Positions 1 to 10,100 of a DNA stretch of 64,000 nt are shown piece by piece (position 1 is the stretch's first letter; every line of letters starts with the position of its first letter). The notes under the pieces are model-generated. The model was not told the DNA's origin. It saw only the letters and a program-made list of their open reading frames with translations, and did not search any database. A program made the position numbers and the translations under genes. The DNA is from Actinosynnema pretiosum (GTDB taxonomy: Bacteria > Actinomycetota > Actinomycetes > Mycobacteriales > Pseudonocardiaceae), in NCBI RefSeq assembly GCF_024171695.1, contig NZ_JAMTCF010000001.1, positions 735,061-799,060 of the forward strand, read 5' to 3'.

Positions 1-653
1 CCCGCCACGGTGACCGCCGGAGGTGGAAGGGGGCGCAGGCGGACGGTCACCTCGGTGACCACGCCCAGGGTGCCCTCGGAGCCGACGACCAGGCTGGTCA
101 GGTCGTAGCCCGCGACGCCCTTGGCGGTGCGCCTGCCCAGGCGGACCAGGTCGCCCGTCCCGGTGACGATCTGGAGGCCCAGGACGTAGTCGCGGGTGAC
201 GCCGTACTTGACGCAGCACAGGCCGCCCGCGTTGGTGGCGACGTTCCCCCCGATCGTGGACCACGGGGAGCTGGCCGGGTCCGGCGGGTACCACAGGCCG
301 TGCTCGGCGGCGGCCTTGCGGAGGTCGTCGTTGATCACGCCGGGTTGGACGACGGCGAGGCGTTCGAGCGGGTCGATCTCCAGGACGCGGTTCATCCGGT
401 CGAGGGCGATGACGACGCAGCCGTCGACGGCGTTGGCCCCGCCGGACAGGCCCGTCCCCGCGCCGCGCGGCACGATCGGCGCGCCGTGCTCAAGGCAGGC
501 GCGGACGACGTCGCGGACCTGCTCGGGGGTGCGCGGGCGGACGGCGGCCAGCGGGGTCCCGACCGGGGCCCACTCGGCGTCGTCGTGGCTCAGGCTGGCG
601 AGGACGTCGGGGTCGGTGAGGGCGAGGTCGCCCAGGGCGTGCAGCAGGGTCAC
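1..653 (-). CDS. FAD-binding oxidase, glycolate oxidase (GlcD) type, partial
   Basis: The first 217 residues of a flavoprotein of the FAD-linked oxidase (PCMH/GlcD/D-lactate dehydrogenase) family are in the window; the substrate-binding C-terminal half lies beyond base 1. The FAD pyrophosphate loop is visible as PRGAGTGLSGG (residues 62-72), followed by GGNVATNAGG and GSEGTLGVVTEV, all standard for this fold. Such enzymes oxidise 2-hydroxy acids using FAD; the exact substrate cannot be told. The GTG start overlaps the stop of the upstream hydrolase by four bases (GTGA, 650-653), so the two are almost certainly co-translated. Confidence 0.9.
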   Translation of the reverse strand, partial: MTLLHALGDLALTDPDVLASLSHDDAEWAPVGTPLAAVRPRTPEQVRDVVRACLEHGAPIVPRGAGTGLSGGANAVDGCVVIALDRMNRVLEIDPLERLAVVQPGVINDDLRKAAAEHGLWYPPDPASSPWSTIGGNVATNAGGLCCVKYGVTRDYVLGLQIVTGTGDLVRLGRRTAKGVAGYDLTSLVVGSEGTLGVVTEVTVRLRPLPPPAVTVA

Positions 654-1453
654 AGGTCCCCCAGGAACGCCAGGATCTCGGCGTTCACCCGGTCGGGCTG
701 GTCGAAGTTGGCGCCGTGGCCGCAGTCGTCGATGACGACGGCCCGGCCGTTGGGGTTGCCGGTGACGGCGGCCTCGGCGTGCTGCCACGGCCAGAGCTGC
801 GAGTCGCGACCGGCGAGCATGAGGACGGGGACGTCGCAGCGCTGGACGACGTCGCGCCAGTCCTGGTGGGCGTGGTCGTGCAGGAGCGGCCAGGTCTCCT
901 TGCCGGGGTCGTTCGGGACGGCGCCCATGCCCGCCTTCTTGACCAGGCGGGCGGCGGACTTGAGCGACTTGGCGGCGGAGTAGCCGCGCCCGGTCTTGGG
1001 GACGCCCTTGGCGAAGAAGTCGCCGGAGTTCTGCTCGGTGAGGCCGTAGAAGCCGTAGGGCCAGTCCGCAGAGTTGATCATCTTGGGGGTCTGGTCGACG
1101 CTGACGACGCCCCGCACGCGGTCGGCGCCGAACAGGCTCAGGCAGGCCCAGATCGTGCCCGCGCCCATGGAGCCGCCGACGAGGACGGCGTCGCGGAGGT
1201 CGAGGGCGACGAGGGCGTCGTGGAGGTCCTTGCCGTGGCGGGAGAGGCGGTGGCCGTGCGGCGGTCGGGCGGACTCGCCGTGCCAGCGCCGGTCGAAGCC
1301 GAGGACCCGGTGGCCCATGGCCAGGAGCGCCTCGGTCTGGAAGGCCCAACTGGTGGCGGGCGCGCCGTAACCGGCGACCAGCACCACGGGCGAGCCGGTC
1401 CCCTCGTCGGTGACGTGGAGGTCCACGCCGTCGTTGGTCGTGATCGTGGGCAT
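650..1453 (-). CDS. alpha/beta hydrolase
   Basis: This 267-residue cytoplasmic hydrolase shows the full alpha/beta-hydrolase signature: an oxyanion region (VVLVAGYG), the nucleophile elbow GGSMGAG with Ser95, an acid in AGRDSQLW, and the catalytic His246 in DCGHGANF. It resembles the non-haem chloroperoxidase/esterase group of single-domain hydrolases; the substrate is unknown. The ATG at 1453 is chosen because the protein aligns from there with normal family N-termini, whereas the open frame upstream is proline-rich low-complexity sequence. It is the first gene of a coupled pair with the FAD oxidase. Confidence 0.88.
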   Translation of the reverse strand: MPTITTNDGVDLHVTDEGTGSPVVLVAGYGAPATSWAFQTEALLAMGHRVLGFDRRWHGESARPPHGHRLSRHGKDLHDALVALDLRDAVLVGGSMGAGTIWACLSLFGADRVRGVVSVDQTPKMINSADWPYGFYGLTEQNSGDFFAKGVPKTGRGYSAAKSLKSAARLVKKAGMGAVPNDPGKETWPLLHDHAHQDWRDVVQRCDVPVLMLAGRDSQLWPWQHAEAAVTGNPNGRAVVIDDCGHGANFDQPDRVNAEILAFLGDL

Positions 1454-2401
1454 GGTGCCGATGGAAGCACAGGGGGGCGGGGCGGGCCACGAGGGAAGCG
1501 CCACTTCGGGGAGGGGTGGGGGGTGGGGTGCCTGATCGTGTGGGGCGGCGGGGTGCGGGGGCGGGGTGCGGGGGCGGCGAACGCGGGTAGGTGGCGGGCC
1601 CAAGCGGGTGGTGAGCGCTGGCGGGGTACAGGGACGAGGGCGCACGCAGGCGGGAAGGTGCACGGGCTGAGGCACGGGCGGAGTGCTGAGCGCGAGCGGG
1701 TGGTGGGTAGGGGCGGGCAGTGGGTAGGGCGGGTGCGTGGCGGCAGGCGGGCGGCGGCTGTTGGCCAACAGCGATGGTCGGCAGGCGGTGGGTGGTGGCC
1801 CACAGGCGGCGGCCAGTAGGCAGTGGGCGATGACCAGTGGCCAGCGGTCGGCAACCAGCGGTCGGCGGTCAGCAGTCGGCGGGCGGCGGTCGATGGCCAG
1901 CGACCAGCAGCCAGTGCCCGTCGACCAGCAGTCAGTACGCGGTGGCCAGCGGTCGATGGCCGGTGCGCGGGTCGGGCAGGTTCAGGTAGGCAGGTCCAGC
2001 CAGTCAGGGTCGGCGCAGTCAGGGCCGGTCCGGTCAGGGCAGGTCCAGCCAGCCAGGGTCGGCGCAGTCAAGGCCGGTCCGGTCAAGGCCGGTCCGGTCA
2101 GGGCCGGTTTGGTCAGGATCAGCGCGATCAAGGCCGGTGCGGCACAGGCCCGCGTGGTGGGGGTGGTGCTTACTCCCGGTTCAGTTTCGTTCCACACTGA
2201 AGGAATAGAGTGGAATAGCGCCGGCCCTGCTGGAGCAGCGCCCCTCCCCCTGCGGTGACCGCCGGTCCACACCGGGGTGCGCGGGGTCGTCGTCCGGGTC
2301 GGACGGCTCGTCCGACCGGAGTGCGCATCGGGGTGAGGCGGTGTCGGTGGTCACGGATAGTGTTCTCACGATCACCACAGCGAGTAGGAGCACTCGGAAC
2401 A
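1454..2401. other. non-coding, repeat-rich intergenic region
   Basis: No convincing gene is seen in this 948-base spacer between a minus-strand hydrolase and a plus-strand channel gene. From about 1500 to 2165 it is low-complexity, built from shuffled short units rich in CCAGCGG, GGTCGGC and GGTCCGG. The promoters of both flanking genes must lie at its two ends. Confidence 0.7.
1991..2118. repeat. 49-bp direct repeat followed by 15-bp tandem units
   Basis: Two near-identical units of about 49 bases begin CAGGTCCAGCCAG at 1991 and 2040. They are followed by roughly 15-base units of the form AAGGCCGGTCCGGTC to about 2118. Neither strand codes for a recognisable protein. The array looks like replication-slippage or recombination product and shares vocabulary (GGTCCGG, CCAGC) with the repeat region at 27.3-27.7 kb. 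Confidence 0.75.
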
Positions 2402-3211
2402 ATGGTTCTGCGCGAGCGGGTCGAGGCGTTTCTCGACGGCCCGGCCTTCCAGCGGTTCATCATCGTGGTCATCGTCGTCAACGCGGTGACCCTGGGCTGC
2501 GAGACCGTCCCCGCACTCATGGACTCCCACGGCGGCCTGCTGCACGCGGTCGACCGGTTGGCGCTGGCCATCTTCGTCGCCGAGCTGACCGCCCGCCTCT
2601 ACGCCGAGCGGCTGCGGTTCTTCCGGGACCCGTGGAACTGCTTCGACTTCGTCGTCGTCGCCATCTCGCTGGTGCCCGCGACGGGCGTGCTGACCGTGAT
2701 CCGGTCGCTGCGCATCCTGCGCGTCCTGCGGCTGATCTCGATCGTGCCCAGCATGAGGCGCGTCGTCACCGCGCTCGTCCGCTCGATCCCCGGCCTGCTC
2801 TCGCTGACCGGCCTGATGGTGCTGCTGCTGTACGTGGGCGGCGTGATCGCGATCAACCTGTTCCGCCCCACCGGTGACGAGCGGTTCGCCGACCTCGGCA
2901 GCACGGTGCTGACGCTGCTCCAGATCACCACCGGCGACGGCTGGTCCGACGTGATGCGGGACCTGATGGAGCGGCAGCCGCTCGCCTGGATCTTCTTCGT
3001 CTGCTACCTGCTGGTGGGCACGTTCACGATGCTGAACCTGTTCATCGCGGTGGTGTGCAACGCGATGGAGCACGAGCTGAGCCCGGCGCGACCGAACGCG
3101 ACCGCCTCCCCCGAGCCGGGGACGGCCGATCAGGTGGTGCTCGCGGAGCTGCGGGCGCTGCGTGCCGAGGTCCAGGCGTTGCGGCTCACCTCGGCCGGGG
3201 ACCGGGGGTAG
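2402..3211 (+). CDS. single-domain voltage-gated cation channel (BacNav/BacCav type)
   Basis: The 269-residue protein is an Ion_trans family subunit that should assemble as a tetramer in the membrane. S1 is near residues 19-35, S2 52-68, S3 78-93, and S4 carries arginines at every third position (R101, R104, R107, R110), the hallmark of a voltage sensor. S5 (134-153) and S6 (195-218) flank the pore loop with filter T177-G-D-G-W-S-D. A C-terminal heptad-like helix (244-262) fits the coiled coil that stabilises bacterial channel tetramers. The filter differs from the TLESWxx of bacterial sodium channels: it has Gly before Trp, as in domains I and III of eukaryotic calcium channels. The start is the ATG with an AGGAG about 13 bases upstream. 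Confidence 0.88.
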   Translation: MVLRERVEAFLDGPAFQRFIIVVIVVNAVTLGCETVPALMDSHGGLLHAVDRLALAIFVAELTARLYAERLRFFRDPWNCFDFVVVAISLVPATGVLTVIRSLRILRVLRLISIVPSMRRVVTALVRSIPGLLSLTGLMVLLLYVGGVIAINLFRPTGDERFADLGSTVLTLLQITTGDGWSDVMRDLMERQPLAWIFFVCYLLVGTFTMLNLFIAVVCNAMEHELSPARPNATASPEPGTADQVVLAELRALRAEVQALRLTSAGDRG

Positions 3212-3226
3212 TCGGGGCGCGCGTAG

Positions 3227-4978
<1,752 letters not shown>

Positions 4979-5024
4979 CGGGGGCGGTGCGAACGGCCGG
5001 AGACGTGGGCGGCCGGGCGCGCCG

Positions 5025-5435
5025 TCAGCCCTCGTCCGGGTCGTGGGCCCAGGTGCGCAGGGGGTGCAGGCGGACCTCCCAGGGGCCGAGGCAGTCGGCC
5101 AGGAGGGTCGCGACGAGGGAGCCGCAGGGGCAGGCCAGGTTGGGGCCGTTGCCGCCGTGCGGGCCGCAGCAGCCCTCCAGGTTCGCGCCGCTCGACCGCT
5201 CGCGCAGGGTCGGCGCGTCCTCCGGGTGGAGCAGGCGGACGCCGGGGGCGGCGCGGGGGACGGCGGGGGCGTGCGGGTCGTCCGAGTCGGGGACGAGCGC
5301 CCAGGAGCCGCGTGGGACGGTGGGCGGGGCGTGGTGCGCGCGGTCCCGGTGGTCCAGGTCGGCCTCCGGGACCTCGGGCAGGCGCGTCAGGTCCGGGGTC
5401 AGCTCGCCGCCGCACTTGGCGCAGTAGAAGAGCAC
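5025..5435 (-). CDS. conserved Cys-rich hypothetical protein
   Basis: A 136-residue protein of unknown function. The N-terminus MLFYCAKCGGELTPDL looks like half of a zinc ribbon (CxxC), and a second cluster, ECC-like CCGPHGG...CPCG near residues 90-104, could supply the other ligands. I recall similar N-termini in actinobacterial hypothetical proteins, but cannot name a family with confidence. It lies alone on the minus strand, facing the cholesterol oxidase gene tail to tail. The GTG start gives the CxxC motif at residues 5-8. Confidence 0.65.
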   Translation of the reverse strand: MLFYCAKCGGELTPDLTRLPEVPEADLDHRDRAHHAPPTVPRGSWALVPDSDDPHAPAVPRAAPGVRLLHPEDAPTLRERSSGANLEGCCGPHGGNGPNLACPCGSLVATLLADCLGPWEVRLHPLRTWAHDPDEG

Positions 5436-5499
5436 ACCCGGTTCTAGCCGAGGGCGGGGTGGGCGCGCACGGGGTTTTCCCGCGCGCGCCCGGCCGCGC

Positions 5500-6288
5500 T
5501 CAGGCGGACTTGAGCGAGCCCGCGTCGATCGCCCAGTTCTGCCCGATGGCGCTCGGCAGCGTCGGGGAGGCGAGCAGCAGGATGGCGCGGGCGATCTCGT
5601 CGGGCTCGATCAGCACGCCGGTGAGCATCCCGTTCTGCGCGGGCATCGCGGCGAGCAGCTCCGCGTGCTCCACGCCCAGGTGGGTGGCGACCCTGGCGAT
5701 GTAGCCGTCCGGGTCCGCCATGATCGCGGTGCGGGTGCCGCCGGGGGTCACCACGTTGACCCGCACGCCCTGTGGGGCGAGCTTCTCCGCCAGACCCCTG
5801 GAGAACGCGTTCAGGGCGGCCTTGGCGGCGGCGTAGTGCAGCGGGACGCCCTGGGGCTGGCGGGCGGTGCTGCTGCTGGTGTTGACGATCGCGCCGCGCG
5901 CCTCGATCAGCGCGGGGAGCGCGGCGCGGGTGGTGCGGAGCGCGGCGCCGAGGTTGAGGCCGAAGGAGTGGAGCCAGGTCGCGTCGTCGCCGTCGAGCAG
6001 GTCGGCGAGCGCGCCGTCGGGCAGCTCGCCGCCGCCCGCGTTGTTGACCAGCACGTCCAGGCGCGGGTCGGCCGCGAGGGCGGTCTCGACGGCGTGGCGC
6101 GGGCCGTCCGGGGTGGACAGGTCGGCGGCGACGAACTCGACGCCGGCGGCCTCCAGCTCGGGGGTGGTCCTGCGGGCGACCGCGACCACCGACGCGCCCT
6201 CGGCGAGGAAGGCCCGGACGGTGGCCAGGCCGATGCCCTTGCTGGCGCCGGTCACCAGGACGCGCTTCCCTGCGAGGTTGAGGTCCAT
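5500..6288 (-). CDS. SDR family oxidoreductase
   Basis: The 262-residue protein is a classical short-chain dehydrogenase/reductase. It has the cofactor loop TGASKGIG (residues 14-21), NNAGG, the active-site Ser in NTSSST and the catalytic YAAAK. It would use NAD(P)H to oxidise or reduce an alcohol/ketone; the substrate is not evident. It is transcribed divergently from a TetR regulator across a 136-base intergenic region with palindromes, an arrangement typical of a regulator controlling its neighbour. Confidence 0.92.
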   Translation of the reverse strand: MDLNLAGKRVLVTGASKGIGLATVRAFLAEGASVVAVARRTTPELEAAGVEFVAADLSTPDGPRHAVETALAADPRLDVLVNNAGGGELPDGALADLLDGDDATWLHSFGLNLGAALRTTRAALPALIEARGAIVNTSSSTARQPQGVPLHYAAAKAALNAFSRGLAEKLAPQGVRVNVVTPGGTRTAIMADPDGYIARVATHLGVEHAELLAAMPAQNGMLTGVLIEPDEIARAILLLASPTLPSAIGQNWAIDAGSLKSA

Positions 6289-6323
6289 GTTCCGCTCCCG
6301 TTGTTCAGTGGATCAGTTCGCCC

Positions 6324-6354
6324 TTCAACTGAAACATCACTGTCGCACTTAAGT
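6324..6354. promoter_or_regulatory. candidate TetR operators in the divergent promoter region
   Basis: Two short palindromic elements sit between the SDR and TetR genes: TTCAACTGAA (6324-6333, arms TTCA/TGAA) and the perfect ACTTAAGT (6347-6354). They are the only AT-rich symmetric elements in the region and are placed where a TetR dimer could block both promoters. Binding is inferred, not shown. Confidence 0.4.
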
Positions 6355-6424
6355 CAAGAAGTGGGTAGCTTTGCTCTCAGGACGACGGGAAGTAGGGTTG
6401 CCTTGTGGACCGGGGAGGTGGCCG

Positions 6425-7054
6425 ATGAGCGTGGAGGACGCGCCCAAGCGGGTGCGCGCGGACGCCGAGCGCAGCACCGCCCGCATCCTGGAGGCGGCGC
6501 AGTCGGTGCTGACCGACGACCCGAACGCGTCGCTGGAGCGCATCGCGGACGCGGCAGGCCTGGCGCGGGCGACCGTGCACCGGCGGTTCTCCTCGCGCAA
6601 GGCGCTGCACGACGCGCTCGTGGCCGACATCGGCGAGCGCTACCGGCAGGCCGTGCTCCAGGCGCGCGTGGCCACCGCTCCCCCGCTGGTCGCGCTGCAC
6701 CGGCTCGCGCAGGTGGTGTTCGAGCTCAAGGTCAGCCACCGGTTCGCGGTGGAGCTGGCCTCGGACGAGGAGTGCGGGCCCGTGCTGTCGGGCGAGGTGA
6801 AGGACGGGATCGAGCTGCTGTTCCGCAGGCTGCGGGAGGTCGGGGCGATCACCGCCGAGGACCCGCTGTGGTGCAGGCAGCTGCTGATGGCGGTGCTGCA
6901 CGCGGTCCACGTGATGCCGCCGGACTCGCCGGTGCTGGGGCGCGGCGCGGCGGGCGCGGGGCTTGCGGGCGAGGAGCTGGCGGGCGCGCGGGCCGACCTG
7001 CTGGTCGAGACGGTGACCAGGGCGCTGGGCGGCGCCACCACCACGGCGGGCTGA
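6425..7054 (+). CDS. TetR/AcrR family transcriptional regulator
   Basis: A 209-residue repressor with an N-terminal helix-turn-helix (about residues 19-62; ASLERIADAAGLARATVHRRF is followed by the usual SSRKALHDAL helix). An all-alpha ligand-binding domain follows. The ATG at 6425 is preceded by GGGAGG at a normal distance. It is divergent from the SDR gene, its most likely target. The ligand is unknown. A very strong hairpin terminator follows the gene. Confidence 0.88.
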   Translation: MSVEDAPKRVRADAERSTARILEAAQSVLTDDPNASLERIADAAGLARATVHRRFSSRKALHDALVADIGERYRQAVLQARVATAPPLVALHRLAQVVFELKVSHRFAVELASDEECGPVLSGEVKDGIELLFRRLREVGAITAEDPLWCRQLLMAVLHAVHVMPPDSPVLGRGAAGAGLAGEELAGARADLLVETVTRALGGATTTAG

Positions 7055-7086
7055 CCCCCGGCGCACCCAGCGCGGAAAGCGCGGAA

Positions 7087-7131
7087 AGCGCTCGGCCCCG
7101 GTGTCCGCAGTGGACACCGGGGCCGAGCGCT
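7087..7131. terminator. bidirectional terminator hairpin
   Basis: A perfect 20-bp stem (7087-7106 pairs with 7112-7131) closes a GCAGT loop between the convergent TetR gene and the giant surface-protein gene. It is followed by no long T-run, as is common in actinomycetes. Confidence 0.85.
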
Positions 7132-7143
7132 CAGCTCAGGGGG

Positions 7144-10100
7144 TCACAGGTGCTCCCCCCTCCGACGCCTGCCCATCACCAGCGCGCCGAGACCGGCGAC
7201 CAGCAGGGCCAGACCGCCCAGGACCATCCCGGCGACCTGCACACCGGTCCACGCCAGCGGCTCCTGCGCGGGCGGGGCCGGGGTGGCCACCGCGGCGGGG
7301 GGAGTCGTCGTCGTGGTGGTCGGCGGCGTGGTCGTGGCGGGCTGGGCGATCTCGACCGCCACCACGGCCACGTCGTTGTCGGTGTTCGTCTGCGACACGC
7401 CCACCGCCGGGACGACCTCGGCCACCGCGTCGGTCGCGGTCATCGGGGCCGTCGCGGTGCTCACCACGGTCACCGGCGGCAGCGAGCCGCCCGCCGGGAC
7501 GACCGCCTCGGTGGTGCAGGTGACCACCTGGCCGGTGATCTCGCACTCCCAGCCGTCGCCCGTCGCCGTGACCGGCTTCAGGCCCTCGGGCAGGGTGATC
7601 GTCGTCGTGGCGCCCACGACCGGCACGTTGCCGTCGTTGCTCACCACGTCGGTGAACGTCACCGTGTCGCCGACCTGCGCGGCGGGCTTGTCCACGGTCA
7701 GCCCGATGGTCAGGTCGACCACCGAGCCGATCAGGGCGGCGTCCACGTCGGTCAGCTGGCTGATCCGGCCGCCGGTGATGGCGATGGTCAGCGGGGCCGA
7801 GGTGGCGGTCGTCTGGTCGAAGTCGGAGTCGAGGGCGCGGTCGGCGCCCTGGCCCGGCTTGGCCAGCGTCGTGCCGGTCGGGGACAGCACGGTCACCAGG
7901 TACTGGCCGGGGGCCAGGCCGGTGAAGCCGTACTCGCCGTTGGCGCCGGTGGTCACGCGGGTGATCTCGGCGCCCGAGGCGTCCTTGAGCACCACGACCA
8001 CCCCGGCGACGCCCTTCTCACCGGCGTCCTGGATCCCGTTGCCGTTCTCGTCGTCCCACACGTAGTCGCCGATGAGGCCGAGCTGCTCGCCGAAGTTCGC
8101 CACACCCGTGCCACCGGCGGGCACCGTCACGGTGACCTCGGCGGGCGTGGTCGACCCGTAGCCCGCGGGCTGCGTGATGACCACGGTGTAGGTGCCCTCG
8201 GGCAGCAGCGTGAACTCGTAGGCGCCGTTGGCGTCGGTCGCCGCCAGCTCCAGCTCCTGGCCGGTCGAGTCCTTCAGGGTGATCACGACGTCGGCCAGGC
8301 GCGTGGTCTCGGTCGGGTCGATCACCCCGTTGCCGTTGGCGTCGAGGAAGACGACACCGCCGATGGAGACCTCCTCGCCGGGGTTGCCGACCCCGCCGAC
8401 GTCGCCGATCTCGCCGAACAGGTAGCCCTCGCCGGACTGGCCCGCCGCGAGCTGGACGTTCGCGATGCTGTCCGGCGGCACGAGCGTGCCGCCCGCCGAG
8501 CCGATGGTCTCCTGGCCGTCGTCGTACCCGGTGGGCGTGGTCTCCACGATCGTGTAGGTGCCCGGCGGGAGGCCCGCGAAGGAGTAGGAGCCGTCGTTGG
8601 CGGTGGTGACCAGCAGGTCCACGTCCCCGGCCGCGTCGGTGAGGGTCACCGTCGCGTTCGGGATGCCGACCTCGCCCGCGTCGCGGACGCCGTTGCCGTT
8701 GGCGTCGTAGTAGACCGCGCCGGAGATCGAGCCCTGGACCTCGGCGAACACGTAGCCCGCCGCGACCGTGCCGGAGTTGATCACGATGCCGCTGAACACG
8801 TCGTTCACCGAGGCGTCGCCGCCCGCCGTGCCGACCGTGTCGGGACCGTCGCCGTAGTTCGCGGGCTGGGTCTCGGTCACGGTGTAGGTGCCCGGCGGCA
8901 GGTCGGTGAAGGCGTAGCCGCCGCTGGCGTCGGTGACGACGGTGGCGGTGGTCGGACCGGTCAGGGTGATGGTCACCCCGGCGATGCCGTTGCCCGCCTG
9001 GTCGACGACCCGGCCGGAGATGCCCGCCTGGGCGGACTCGCCGAACAGGTAGCCGGTGGCGTTCTGGCCGCCGCCGAGCGCGATGCCGGTGATCGAGTCC
9101 GGCGGGGTCGCGGTCCCACCGGCGGTGCCGGGGGTGTCGGCGCCGTCGAGGTACCCGCCGGGCTGGGTCTCGGTCACGGTGTACGTGCCGCCGACCACGC
9201 CGGTGAAGGTGTAGCCACCGGCCGGGTCGGTCAGGACCGTCGTGCTGACGGGCCTGCCGAGGGCGTCGGTGCCGGTCAGGGTGACCTGGACGGAGCCGAT
9301 GCCGGGCTCGCCGCTGTCGCGGGCGCCGTTGCCGTTGACGTCCTCGTACACCGATCCGGCGATGGAGCCGCGCGTGTCGGTGAAGTCGTAGCCGGTGGCC
9401 CTGGTGTCCGAGCCGAGCACGATGCCGTTGATCTGGTCGTTGACGTCGGTGCCGCCACCGGCCGAACCGGCGGTGTCGGGGCCGTCGCCGTACCCGTTCG
9501 GCTGGGACTCGACCACGGTGTAGGCGCCGGGCACCAGGCCGGTGAACGAGTAGGAGCCGTCGGGGCCGGTCACGGTCGTGGCCGTGGTCGGGCCGTTGAG
9601 GGTGACGGTGACGCCGGGGATGCCGTTGCCCGCCTCGTCGGCGACGCGGCCGGAGAGCGAGGCCGCGACCTGCTCGCCGAACGTGTAGCCGGTGGCGTCG
9701 TCGCCCGCCGCGAGGTCGATCGCGGTCAGCGAGTCCGGCGGGGTGACGGTGGCCCCGGCGGTTCCGGGGGCGTCGATCCCGTCGAGGTAGCCCGCGGGCT
9801 GGGTCTCGGTGATGGCGTAGGTGCCGGAGAGCAGCCCGTCGAACAGGTAGGACCCGTCCGCCTCGGTGAGCGCGGTGCGGTTGACGTCGGCGCCGGTGTC
9901 GTCGGTGCCGGTGAGGGTCACCGTGACGCCCGCGACGCCGTCCTCGCCCGCGTCGCGCAGGCCGTTGCCGTTGGCGTCGACGTACACCGAGCCCGCGAGC
10001 GAGCCCGCCTTGTCGGTGAAGTCGTAGCCCGCGCCGACCGTGCCGGAGCCGACCGTGATGCCGCCGATGACGTCGCCGGTCGGGGTGCCACCGGCCGAGC

